Counted from the first letter of the stretch, positions 1 to 6,368 are shown. The stretch: 55,086 nucleotides of DNA from an uncultured Clostridia bacterium (GCA_945868505.1 CAMBLO010000016.1:1-55086), one strand, 5' to 3'. Made by a program: numbers and translations. The notes: a model not told the origin generated them from the letters alone.

Positions 1-53
1 CCATCGAATCCTATCATAGAAAGCCTATTTACAGAAAATTTTTCACACCCTCT

Positions 54-707
54 TTATTTCTGCAAGGAAAGTACCCCATCCTGCCATACGCCGTAGATCT
101 CTTCCAGCAATGTAAAGGGCTGCTGCCCGCGGAAGATTTCCGTCATTTTCTTTTCGAAGGCTTCCGCTTCATCCGTTTCTACCAAAACGATATATTCCAC
201 CTTATCGGTATAGATGGTATCGAATAATTCATGGCCATCCTGCAAAATTTCATACTGCACCTTGCCGGAATCCGTATAATCCGCCAAAACAGAATATTTC
301 CGATAAAGCACCAGCTCCGCAATGCCCGCCGCCAAAAGACCTTCCTTGGCTGATCTGCCATAGGCACGCACCAGACCGCCTGTGCCCAGCAGTGTGCCGC
401 CGAAGTAACGAGTCACAACAATCGCCGTATCCTTCACATCTTCACCCTTCAGCACGCTCAGAACGGGCATACCTGCCGTGCCCTGGGGCTCGCCGTCATC
501 GCTGAAGCGCTGCAGTTCGTTCCGCTCGCCGATCTGATAGGCAAATACATTGTGGGTGGCATTCCAATATTTCTTTTTCATTTCTTCAATAAAAGCGCGG
601 GCTTCTTCCTCCGTTTTCACGGGGCGCACCGTGGCGATAAAACGGGATTTCTTTTCCACGATCTCAGCCTCTGCCTGCTCTAATATCGTTCTATATTTTT
701 TCAGCAT
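54..707 (-). CDS. yigZ: YigZ/IMPACT family protein
   Basis: 217-aa member of the YigZ/UPF0029 (Impact_N) family, cytosolic proteins of uncertain biochemical role, thought from relatives to act around translation or stress. The N-terminal domain (about residues 10-125) shows family motifs KSRFIA, THNVFAYQIG, SDDGEPQGTAG and VTRYFGGTLLGTGGLVRAY. The C-terminal part (about 140-210) resembles the usual ferredoxin-like DUF1949 domain. A longer reading begins at 743, but AAGGTG lies 5 bases before the ATG at 707 and the family motif starts soon after, so 707 is preferred. Transcribed alone, divergent from the microprotein pair at 826. Confident on family, not on function. Confidence 0.9.
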   Translation of the reverse strand: MLKKYRTILEQAEAEIVEKKSRFIATVRPVKTEEEARAFIEEMKKKYWNATHNVFAYQIGERNELQRFSDDGEPQGTAGMPVLSVLKGEDVKDTAIVVTRYFGGTLLGTGGLVRAYGRSAKEGLLAAGIAELVLYRKYSVLADYTDSGKVQYEILQDGHELFDTIYTDKVEYIVLVETDEAEAFEKKMTEIFRGQQPFTLLEEIYGVWQDGVLSLQK

Positions 708-825
708 ATTTTCACCTTTTTCAAAATTTGTTTTCTTCATCATAACATATCTTTCCTGATTTCCTCAACCCTGCTTTTGTATGGAAATCTATTTTTTCGT
801 CCATCCTAAGGGCGAGGTGATAAAA

Positions 826-1002
826 ATGATGAAAAAATATGAAAACCTCTGCGACCTGTTGGAACAAAACCCTGCTGCCCGCCGTTTCTTCGATACCCTG
901 CCCGATTATGTGCAGGAAAGCATTCGGGAACGGGGCGACAATATTCGCTATAACAGAGACCTGCGGGGCTATGCCGAAAAACTGCTGAGAGGAGACGATT
1001 GA
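826..1002 (+). CDS. Microprotein, paralog A of a tandem pair
   Basis: 58-aa hydrophilic protein with no recognised family. A longer reading from 781 has no ribosome site, whereas GAGGTGAT precedes the ATG at 826. Its line-up with the next ORF (YENLCDLL / YRDLADML, FFDTLP / FYKDLP, then an I-R-x-x-x-x-LR-x-x-A stretch near the end) shows the two are tandem paralogs of equal length. Their stop and start are one base apart, so they are almost certainly co-transcribed and translationally coupled. The fold is probably all-helical. No membrane segment or cysteine pattern is visible. The role is unknown. Confidence 0.7.
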   Translation: MMKKYENLCDLLEQNPAARRFFDTLPDYVQESIRERGDNIRYNRDLRGYAEKLLRGDD

Positions 1003-1003
1003 T

Positions 1004-1183
1004 ATGTTTGGGAGAGAATACCGGGATCTGGCAGATATGCTGCTGAACAATGAACGAGCAAAAAATTTCTATAAGGATCTGCCTCAGGATATCAAGCAGA
1101 TCATTACTGATAACGGACACGAGATCCGTACTATGAGTGCCCTGCGGCATTTTGCCAAAACAGCCACAAAAACAGATGACTGA
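1004..1183 (+). CDS. Microprotein, paralog B of a tandem pair
   Basis: 59-aa ORF beginning one base after the stop of the upstream microprotein, with GAGAGGAGA just before it as ribosome site. It starts MFGREYRDLADMLL and ends KTATKTDD. It is weakly but colinearly similar to the upstream 58-aa protein, so it looks like an old tandem duplication. A bidirectional terminator hairpin follows 10 bases after the stop, which supports a two-gene operon of microproteins. Function unknown; heterodimer formation would be one guess but nothing in the sequence proves it. Confidence 0.65.
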   Translation: MFGREYRDLADMLLNNERAKNFYKDLPQDIKQIITDNGHEIRTMSALRHFAKTATKTDD

Positions 1184-1192
1184 TACAGAAAA

Positions 1193-1221
1193 AGGGATTT
1201 ATCCATTTCGGATAAATCCCT
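1193..1221. terminator. Bidirectional intrinsic terminator
   Basis: Perfect 12-bp stem (AGGGATTTATCC and its complement, 5-nt loop ATTTC). It is followed by TCTTTTCTCT on plus and by TTTTTCTG on minus, so it can end both the microprotein operon and the facing amidohydrolase operon. Confidence 0.8.
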
Positions 1222-1231
1222 CTTTTCTCTC

Positions 1232-1972
1232 TTATTTATCAAAGCCCATCAGCTTTGCACAGTTGTTATAAAATACATCCTGAATTTGTTCTTCCGTTAA
1301 GCCGCTTGTCATGACTTTCATGGCTTCTACTGCCGCAGGATGATAAGGGGCATCTGTACCAAACATGATACGGTCGTGTCCTACTTCTTCATAAGCCTCT
1401 TTGATCTTAGAAGGCATGGGCATACCGCTCATTTCCAGATACAGATTAGGATAGCGTTTCGCCATTTTCAAAGAAGCATCGATATAAACGCCATGACCGT
1501 GACCCATGTGGATCATAACCAGCTTTACATCAGGATGGCGTTCTGCCAGCAGGGCGATGCTCCAGGGCAGAGAATAAGGTGGATGCCCACAGTGCATGAA
1601 AACAGGGATATTCAGATCTTTTGCTGCTTCCATGATCGGATCCATGATCTCTGCATCAGCAACATAGGCATGCTTCAGAGGGTTTGCCTTGATGCCTTTG
1701 AAGCCATTATTCTGCACATAATCATAGATCATATCCACAGCCTTCTGCCCATCCAGAGGGTTAGGATATACCATGCCCACAAAACGGTCGGGGTATTTCT
1801 GCACTGCTTCCAGACAAATCTCATTGGGCTGTGCACACAGCAATGTTTTTTCGATATGGAATTCATCCATCTGTGCAATCAACTCTTCTGCCGTGATCGC
1901 CAGCTTTGCCCAGCCACCAAATACACCGATATGGGCATGGGCATCTATTTTTTTGAACTCTTTTACATCCAT
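1232..1972 (-). CDS. Amidohydrolase (amidohydrolase_2-type metal-dependent hydrolase)
   Basis: 246-aa TIM-barrel metal-dependent hydrolase. The metal-binding motif IDAHAHIG is at residues 8-15, the barrel histidines are in FMHCGHPP and IHMGHGHG, and the late catalytic aspartate is in MFGTDAPYH. This is the pattern of the amidohydrolase_2 (PF04909) group, whose members hydrolyse or decarboxylate varied small molecules; the substrate cannot be read here. It starts 3 bases after the stop of the ECF S-component gene, so the two form an operon. A link between import of a vitamin-like compound and its processing is an inference from neighbourhood only. Confidence 0.85.
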   Translation of the reverse strand: MDVKEFKKIDAHAHIGVFGGWAKLAITAEELIAQMDEFHIEKTLLCAQPNEICLEAVQKYPDRFVGMVYPNPLDGQKAVDMIYDYVQNNGFKGIKANPLKHAYVADAEIMDPIMEAAKDLNIPVFMHCGHPPYSLPWSIALLAERHPDVKLVMIHMGHGHGVYIDASLKMAKRYPNLYLEMSGMPMPSKIKEAYEEVGHDRIMFGTDAPYHPAAVEAMKVMTSGLTEEQIQDVFYNNCAKLMGFDK

Positions 1973-1975
1973 TTT

Positions 1976-2488
1976 TTACATCTCCTTTAATCTCTGCATT
2001 ACGCCTGCCTTGCCAAGAAGTGTTACCAGTACTGCCCCTAAAACGACACCCGTGATCGTCTGGGAAGTCAGACCGGGTACGCTGGTGATGGCATAAGCCC
2101 AGTCGAACATAACAACCTTCACCGCTGTATACAGGAAGATCTGTACGATGCCGCCTACCACAGAGCCAATAAACCAATTCAACTTTGATTCGGGCATGAT
2201 CTTATCAATAAACATCCCCATCACAAATGCCATGATGTATTTGATTACGAATGTGGGCACTATCCAATGCATATAGCCGCCCAGCAAATCGGACAAAGCC
2301 GCACCGATGCCGCCCGCAAGGGCGCCCTTTCTCGTCCCCAGAAGCAATACGCTCAGGAAAATCATGCAGTCCCCCATGTGAGAATAGCCGTGAGGCGAGG
2401 GAATCTTAACAGCATAGATCCCCACAAAAGTGATCGCTGCCATCATTGCCATTTTGGTTATGTCCTTTACGGAATAAGAATTTTTCAT
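1976..2488 (-). CDS. ECF transporter S component (substrate-binding membrane subunit)
   Basis: 170-aa integral membrane protein with five or six hydrophobic helices. The N-terminal SVKDITKMAMMAAITFVGIY stretch is the small-residue helix (AxxxA-like) through which S components dock on EcfT. Such proteins bind a vitamin or other micronutrient and use a shared EcfA/A'/T module encoded elsewhere. The GYSHMGDCMIFL loop and GTRKGALAGGIGAALSDLLGGY segment fit the ECF-type S component/DUF1393 group. An earlier ATG exists at 2512, but AGAAGGGA 8 bases before the ATG at 2488 favours the shorter form. First gene of the operon with the amidohydrolase. Substrate unknown. Confidence 0.85.
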   Translation of the reverse strand: MKNSYSVKDITKMAMMAAITFVGIYAVKIPSPHGYSHMGDCMIFLSVLLLGTRKGALAGGIGAALSDLLGGYMHWIVPTFVIKYIMAFVMGMFIDKIMPESKLNWFIGSVVGGIVQIFLYTAVKVVMFDWAYAITSVPGLTSQTITGVVLGAVLVTLLGKAGVMQRLKEM

Positions 2489-2684
2489 TTGTATCTTCCC
2501 TTCTTTTTTCATTTCGGTTTTTATTTTATCATTTCTGAAAAAGACTTCCTATCCTTTCCATCCGTAATACAGGAATTGTATCGGTATAATTTTACAGTTT
2601 GTTTCGATACAATTCGAAAAATTACTTTTAAAAAAATACATCCCCCTCTATAAAATATTTTGTTTCTTTGAAATATTCCGACAA

Positions 2685-2726
2685 AAACAAAACTAACACC
2701 GATGGAAATTCGATGTCAGTTTGTTT
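2685..2726 (-). terminator. Imperfect terminator-like hairpin
   Basis: Imperfect inverted repeat (AAACAAAACTAACA... against ...TGTCAGTTTGTTT) whose minus-strand reading ends in TTTTGTTTTTGT. It lies about 80 bases downstream of the small amber-interrupted ORF and would end a minus-strand transcript. Confidence 0.35.
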
Positions 2727-2808
2727 CATAGATTGTATTCTATAAATTGTCTCTTTCTACTGCCCACACAAAATGGTTCAGTTTCAAATGAGTCTCTTTT
2801 ATCCTCTA

Positions 2809-2937
2809 TTATTTGCCAAAAACGGCTGCTTCCTGCTGTTTCTTGGCTTCGATGGCTTTCTTCGCAACCATATCCTTCACCTGTATAGAGCCAACTTCTT
2901 TCTTAGCCTAAGCTAATGTAAGAAAGTCCTGTTTCAT
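2809..2937 (-). pseudogene. Short ORF interrupted by an in-frame amber codon
   Basis: A good ribosome site (AGGTGGAG, 10 bases before ATG at 2937) leads into MKQDFLTLA, then TAG at codon 10, then 32 further sense codons of coding-like composition (Lys, Glu, Ala, Gln rich, ending QQEAAVFGK) and TAA. The opening resembles nitroreductase-type N-termini, but the remainder does not, so a shrunken gene remnant is the simplest reading. Readthrough is possible but unsupported. The rest of 2489-3060 shows no other gene. Confidence 0.3.
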
Positions 2938-3067
2938 CCTGTTTTTTCTCCACCTATTCCCCAGTTAGGCACAGCTAGCATCTTTTAATCTCAGTCTATT
3001 CTTGGTAAAACCTTGGTTAAATCATAGTATTCCCTTTGGTCTCCCCTTTATAGAAAAAGTTCGTTTC

Positions 3068-3096
3068 TTTACAAATAAACTACCATCTGCTATAAT
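3068..3096 (+). promoter_or_regulatory. Promoter of the antisense (antitoxin) RNA
   Basis: TTTACA at 3068-3073 and TATAAT at 3091-3096, 17 bases apart: a near-consensus sigma-A promoter. It fires toward the toxin gene with no ORF before the next terminator, so the product is an RNA. Confidence 0.75.
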
Positions 3097-3102
3097 ATAG
3101 TT

Positions 3103-3189
3103 AAGTAGGAAGTCGCCACATGGTGGCTGACCTCAGCGTTATTCAGTTGCCCTCAACTCGCCAAAGTCAATGAGGGCAACTTTTTATTT
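3103..3189 (+). ncRNA. Antisense antitoxin RNA of a type I toxin-antitoxin locus
   Basis: About 85-nt transcript predicted between the promoter at 3068-3096 and an intrinsic terminator (stem 3146-3155 / 3171-3180, GTTGCCCTCA with TGAGGGCAAC, followed by TTTTTATTT). Its 3' end overlaps the last codons and 3' region of the minus-strand toxin gene, so it is complementary to the toxin mRNA tail, as RatA is to txpA in Bacillus (known family). Its 5' part (3109-3135) is an imperfect inverted copy of the toxin mRNA leader (3296-3322), so both transcripts begin with nearly the same sequence. Exact ends are inferred. Confidence 0.65.
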
Positions 3190-3264
3190 AATCCTGAATT
3201 TCAGGATTGACACAACGAGTAATGCAAAAGAAATCATTAAAGATATTGATTCGTATGTACTCAT
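3184..3264 (-). CDS. TxpA/holin-like type I toxin peptide
   Basis: 26-aa peptide starting MSTYESISLMIS and ending LKFRIK: a short polar head, one hydrophobic helix of about 16 residues and a basic tail. This matches the putative holin-like toxin (Hol_Tox) group of type I systems, which depolarise the membrane when over-expressed (family knowledge). GGGGAGGTGAT lies 5 bases before the ATG. The strong promoter at 3329-3358 drives it. The leader is long and can pair with the far 3' end of its own message through the flanking inverted repeat. The convergent antisense RNA covers the 3' end. Too short for ordinary gene calling but well supported by context. Confidence 0.7.
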   Translation of the reverse strand: MSTYESISLMISFALLVVSILKFRIK

Positions 3265-3295
3265 TTGTATCACCTCCCCCCTTAACTGATAAGGG

Positions 3296-3322
3296 AGGTC
3301 AGCCGCCCGCCACGACTTCCTT
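3296..3322. repeat. Inverted copy pairing with 3109-3135
   Basis: About 27 bp (GGGAGGTCAGCCGCC... ending GACTTCC) that is an imperfect inverted repeat of 3109-3135 (GGAAGTCGCCACATGG... ending CTGACCTCA). In the toxin mRNA the two copies could base-pair end to end and hide the ribosome site, a known device in type I toxins. Confidence 0.6.
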
Positions 3323-3328
3323 GTCATC

Positions 3329-3358
3329 ATTCTACCATATTGGGCAAATTTTCGTCAA
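3329..3358 (-). promoter_or_regulatory. Promoter of the toxin gene
   Basis: Reading the minus strand: TTGACG, 18 bases, TAGAAT, about 65 bases upstream of the toxin start. Near-consensus for the main sigma factor. Confidence 0.7.
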
Positions 3359-3372
3359 TGCTGGCACAAAGC

Positions 3373-3409
3373 AACGGCTCCATGGTTTTCTCACAACCAC
3401 GGAGCCGTT
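3373..3409. terminator. Hairpin downstream of the recombinase fragment
   Basis: Nine-base arms AACGGCTCC / GGAGCCGTT with further pairing inside (ATGGTT / AACCAC). It sits 10 bases beyond the stop of the recombinase fragment and just upstream of the toxin promoter, so it can insulate the two. The T-tract is weak on both strands. Confidence 0.5.
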
Positions 3410-3418
3410 TAATTATTA

Positions 3419-4168
3419 TCAGGCAATTCTTTCTAATTCATCCAATTTCTCTACTTCCTCGACAGCCTTAGCCTGTATAACATGAATATATGTGTCGTAT
3501 GTAATTTTTACAGTTTTATGACCTAGCTGTTGACTAATGATTTTAATATCGACATCAGCTTCAAAGCATCTCGTTGCATATGTATGCCGCAGTGTATGCA
3601 GGGTACCATGTGAAATACCCGCATTATTCCTAATTCGCTCAAATATCCTCTGAATATTTCTAGGATGTAGAATTGCTCCTACACTTGTCGGATAAACCAG
3701 TTCATTTTCCGTCCACTTTTTTCCCGTTGCCTGATACAATTCCTTCTGCTGAACTTGATGCTCTTTTAAGATTTCAAGCAATTTTTTTGTAATGTAAATC
3801 TTTCTGACACTGCTTTTACTTTTACAGTAATTCTGAACCTCATTCCGAGCCTTTTTCCCTTCCTCTGCGTAGTAATCATGGACAACAATGGATTTTTTGT
3901 TAATGTCGATGAATTGATTTTCGAAATCAACGTCTTTCCATGTCAATGCTGGCAGTTCTCCAAGCCTCGCCCCGGTATAAAGGTAACTCAAAAATAAAGC
4001 CTTATACTGTTCCCCGTCCAATGCATCTATAAATCGTTTCTGCTCAGCCATTGTGAAGCTATCCTTCACTTTTGTATTGTCCTCTGGAAATTCAATGCCC
4101 TCACACGGATTTTCCTTTATCATCTTATTCTTTACCGCCTGCTTTCCTTCTGCATGAATTACCGCCAT
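3419..4168 (-). pseudogene. Tyrosine recombinase, N-terminally truncated
   Basis: 249-aa protein holding the complete catalytic domain of a phage/ICE-type tyrosine integrase: first arginine in TGARLGE, HxxR in HTLRHTYAT, second histidine in LGHK and the nucleophile in TYDTYIHV. Family members are about 370-400 aa. Here the arm-binding and nearly all of the core-binding domain are missing, since the protein opens only some 20 residues before the ENPCEGIEF linker. Even so it has its own strong ribosome site (AAGGAGGGGGAAGA then ATG), of the same form as those of the two minus-strand genes at 4732 and 5570. It may be expressed but is unlikely to recombine alone. Confidence 0.75.
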
Positions 4169-4254
4169 TCTTCCCCCTCCTTACCTTCTTTCTTGACTTC
4201 CTCCCATATTTTCCATATCCTGAAATTGGCGGCTGGAAAAAGGAGTTGATTCTC

Positions 4255-4488
4255 ATACTTACTTTCAAATTTGAAATCCACTGTCCACTGGATTTCATTA
4301 CCTTAACAGCGGAAATCAACTATTTTCCGCGTCCGGAAAACAAAGTATTCTTTGCTCCCTTCAATGGATGTAACTTTTGCCATGCCTGTCCTGAATGTGA
4401 TTTTTGCAAAGCACAGGTAACATTGTTTTTTATCAGTAAAAACGAATTATTTTCTCCTGAGAAACCTTTAGACCCTCGGAAGGTTTAA
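4255..4488 (+). CDS. Cys-rich small protein with apparent ATA start
   Basis: 77-codon reading frame rich in aromatic residues. Its middle holds five cysteines spaced by two residues each (CNFCHACPECDFC), a likely metal or Fe-S ligand cluster. The leader AAAAAGGAGTTGATTCTC is almost the same as that of the ATG-started gene at 5651, but the codon at the start position is ATA (4255-4257). TTG at 4246 is in frame yet abuts the ribosome site. A terminator hairpin follows 6 bases after the stop, so the ORF is a complete transcription unit. Its 3' end overlaps the convergent gene at 4433-4732 by 56 bp. Function unknown. It may be silenced by the start-codon change. Confidence 0.45.
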   Translation: MLTFKFEIHCPLDFITLTAEINYFPRPENKVFFAPFNGCNFCHACPECDFCKAQVTLFFISKNELFSPEKPLDPRKV

Positions 4489-4732
4489 GGTTTCCCTTCA
4501 TGCTTTCAGCCGCCAGCATGAAGGTTTTTATGTACATATCTCTCACTTCTGGAATAGATAAATGTGCCTTTATCGTGTTTTCCATCAGCTCCGGCTTTTC
4601 CAGCACTCCTTCCAGAATGCAGATTGCCATTCCCAAATCCGCTTCGCTGCATTCCAGCTTCCTTGGAGGATAAACCTCCATCAAATCCCGTTCTTCTATC
4701 CAGCTTGCGTGGCATCCCTTTTCTTCTTTCAT
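4433..4732 (-). CDS. Hypothetical 99-aa protein (module 2, minus arm)
   Basis: 99-aa mostly acidic and helical protein. ATG at 4732 has an excellent ribosome site (TAAGGAGGGGAGAC), so the longer upstream reading is rejected. No membrane segment is visible; the body reads ECSEADLGMAICILEG... with several methionines, and the C-terminus is KVSQEKIIRFY. It is transcribed away from the gene at 4806 and toward the Cys-rich ORF, whose 3' end it overlaps. The upstream sequence (GGTGTAAGGAGGGGAGA) is shared with the gene at 5570, showing the modules are related. I do not recognise a family. Confidence 0.65.
   Translation of the reverse strand: MKEEKGCHASWIEERDLMEVYPPRKLECSEADLGMAICILEGVLEKPELMENTIKAHLSIPEVRDMYIKTFMLAAESMKGNLKPSEGLKVSQEKIIRFY
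4495..4529 (+). terminator. Terminator of the Cys-rich ORF
   Basis: Ten-base stem CCTTCATGCT / AGCATGAAGG (4495-4504, 4515-4524) followed by TTTTTA, 6 bases after the stop at 4488. It lies inside the coding sequence of the opposing gene. Confidence 0.7.
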
Positions 4733-4805
4733 GTCTCCCCTCCTTACACCGCTTCCGTTTTCTTCTCCTTTGTGGTATCCTTTTTCCATGAAAGGTTGTG
4801 ATTCC

Positions 4806-5264
4806 GTGTTCATTGATGAAAATTCCAGAAAACTGATTAAATATCTCGCTGCTAACGAGCCTTCCAATTTTTATGGCCGAAAAGTCTACGCTGTTTCTTC
4901 TCTGACTTCTTCTTTTATCGAAGATTCTCAAAACTGGGATATCGACCATCTGAAACCGTATCTTTCCACCTTGAAAGAAAAAGGCTATATTGATTCCTAT
5001 ACCTTCTATGGCAATTCCGCTGTACATATAGAACGAACTGCCCTTCTACTGCATTTCGATGAATATGCTTTATCTGATTCCGCAAAGGTACCCAATCATC
5101 CTGATAGCAACTTGAATCAAAATGAATGTCCACAGCCCAGCCGCATAAGCCCAAATAATGCTTGGAGACAAAAAGCGAAACCTTTTTTTGCTGGTATTGC
5201 TTGGATTCTTGGCGTTCTCGCTTCTGCTGTTGCTGTTATTGATTTCTGTTCCAAGCACTTCTGA
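4806..5264 (+). CDS. Winged-helix-like protein with C-terminal membrane segment (module 2, plus arm)
   Basis: About 152-aa protein. The N-terminal 90 residues (SRKLIKYLAANEP..., then LKPYLSTLKEKGYIDSYTF) look like a small winged-helix DNA-binding fold, and a final hydrophobic helix (FAGIAWILGVLASAVAVI) should anchor it in the membrane. GTG at 4806 is preferred because AAAGGTTGTGATTCC before it matches the leader of the sister gene at 5651; an ATG at 4788 is the alternative. Its last 195 bp overlap the opposing gene 5070-5570, and both overlapped ends encode plausible membrane helices. A terminator follows directly. Similar layout to the 5651 protein suggests paralogy. Confidence 0.6.
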   Translation: MFIDENSRKLIKYLAANEPSNFYGRKVYAVSSLTSSFIEDSQNWDIDHLKPYLSTLKEKGYIDSYTFYGNSAVHIERTALLLHFDEYALSDSAKVPNHPDSNLNQNECPQPSRISPNNAWRQKAKPFFAGIAWILGVLASAVAVIDFCSKHF

Positions 5265-5570
5265 GGTCTTTTCTTCATAGAAAAGGCTTTTTTCATTTTC
5301 CTTTCCCGCTGCGTAAAGAAACCAATTTGCAAAATCTTCCATAAGCAGATTTTTCAATGCCCAGTCTATCCTCCGTTCATGGAAGCATTCGCTCACATCT
5401 GTAATCCAACTCCATATATCCCGCTTCAATTCTTTCATTCTGTCGTCCAGTGCAGAAGGATTTAATCTGTCTACCTTTTGAATTTCCGGCAACTGGTGTC
5501 CGCACCAAGAACAGTATTTATCTCTGTATTCGTTTTCCCTCCATCCGCACTTCGGACATGTATATTTCAT
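5070..5570 (-). CDS. Zinc-ribbon membrane protein (module 3, minus arm)
   Basis: 166-aa protein opening with a zinc ribbon (CPKCG near residue 5 and CSWCG near residue 20), then a helical middle with many Trp and Glu residues, a polar Asn/Ser-rich linker at about 105-125 and a C-terminal hydrophobic hairpin (SIIWAYAAGLWTFILIQVAI). Zinc-ribbon plus membrane tail is a common layout for small sensor or scaffold proteins, but no family is recognised. Ribosome site GGAGGGGAGAAAG before ATG is shared in form with the 4732 gene. Divergent from 5651 with an 80-bp spacer; convergent with and overlapping 4806-5264 by 195 bp. Confidence 0.65.
   Translation of the reverse strand: MKYTCPKCGWRENEYRDKYCSWCGHQLPEIQKVDRLNPSALDDRMKELKRDIWSWITDVSECFHERRIDWALKNLLMEDFANWFLYAAGKENEKSLFYEEKTSEVLGTEINNSNSRSENAKNPSNTSKKRFRFLSPSIIWAYAAGLWTFILIQVAIRMIGYLCGIR
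5265..5296 (+). terminator. Terminator of the 4806 gene
   Basis: CTTTTC (5268-5273) and GAAAAG (5280-5285) around a 6-nt loop, followed by GGCTTTTTTC, beginning at the stop codon. It lies within the opposing coding sequence. Confidence 0.55.
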
Positions 5571-5650
5571 CTTTCTCCCCTCCTTACACCGCTCTAATGT
5601 GTCATTTTTCCCGCTTTTGTGATATTATTTTCAAAAGGAGTTGATTTCTC

Positions 5651-6010
5651 ATGAATAACTTGCAGTTGAAAATTCTGAAATACCTAAAATCATCTAACGG
5701 TGCATCCTACGCAGATACCCTGACACACTTCCAAAAAATCGGTGTTTCTGTTTCTGATACAAGCGATATGATTCAGATTCTTACTGATAGCGAATTTATT
5801 TCTTCTTCAAATAAACTCGACATACACAATTCCTTCCTGTCCGTCACTCGCTATGGAAATGCAGAGCTTTTCATGAAATACGATGTTATTGAAATCGAAA
5901 AGAAAAATACGCTTCGCTACCGAATCACTACCGCCATTGCCCTTATCGCTCTAATAAAATCTTTCCAGCCAGAAATCATGGAATTGTTATCCCTAATATC
6001 TGGTAAATAA
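5651..6010 (+). CDS. Winged-helix-like protein with C-terminal membrane helix (module 3, plus arm)
   Basis: 119-aa protein. N-terminal 80 residues (LKILKYLKSSNGASYADTL..., MIQILTDSEFISSSN) resemble a winged-helix domain, and the C-terminus carries a hydrophobic helix (ITTAIALIALIKSF) after a basic stretch (KKNTLRYR), so a membrane-tethered DNA-binding protein is likely. AAAAGGAGTTGATTTCTC precedes ATG. It shares leader, size class and layout with the product of 4806, and a leader with the Cys-rich ORF at 4255. A terminator with a clean T-run follows at 6067. Family not recognised. Confidence 0.65.
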   Translation: MNNLQLKILKYLKSSNGASYADTLTHFQKIGVSVSDTSDMIQILTDSEFISSSNKLDIHNSFLSVTRYGNAELFMKYDVIEIEKKNTLRYRITTAIALIALIKSFQPEIMELLSLISGK

Positions 6011-6066
6011 TAGGCTTCACAAACGATGCCAAAAATGCCGCAATCGACAAATACAGCGGAAAATCT

Positions 6067-6092
6067 GGATGCTCCTCTGGCATCCTTTTTAT
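6067..6092 (+). terminator. Terminator after the 5651 gene
   Basis: GGATGC / GCATCC stem (6067-6072, 6080-6085) followed by TTTTTATTTTG. Confidence 0.75.
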
Positions 6093-6134
6093 TTTGTTTC
6101 TTATCTTGCGAATCAGCTTCATATTCTCCCCTCA

Positions 6135-6368
6135 TTAGCTTGCCACTCTATTTCCATTTGGTAATTTTTTGTTTAAAAAAATTTCGAAAAACCTTTCTTC
6201 ATTAAGATGCAGTTTATCCGAAATAAACATCACTTCATTCAAATCTGGAATATATTTCCCCTGCATCATTCTGGAAATCTTGTTCTTATGCCATCCAATA
6301 GCTTCCGCAAATTTGTATTGCGTACCAAACTGTTTGATAATTTCCAGTTTCAATTCTGTTGTATTCAT
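6135..6368 (-). CDS. XRE-family helix-turn-helix regulator (Cro-like)
   Basis: 77-aa DNA-binding protein whose helix-turn-helix spans about residues 15-40 (YKFAEAIGWHKNKISRMMQG) followed by the PDLNEVMFISDKL helix, typical of small phage or ICE regulators. Divergent from the second XRE gene at 6517, the classic repressor/Cro arrangement. Three copies of an ACCATTTGGTAAT-like site fill the space between them and a fourth lies in this gene's own 3' end (6153-6164). Likely controls the island genes. Confidence 0.8.
   Translation of the reverse strand: MNTTELKLEIIKQFGTQYKFAEAIGWHKNKISRMMQGKYIPDLNEVMFISDKLHLNEERFFEIFLNKKLPNGNRVAS

Noticed and set aside
4072..4254. N-terminal extension of the Cys-rich ORF from ATG 4072
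   Set aside because: It would cross the start region of the opposing recombinase gene, and its residues are mostly Pro/Phe/Leu shadow sequence; no ribosome site.
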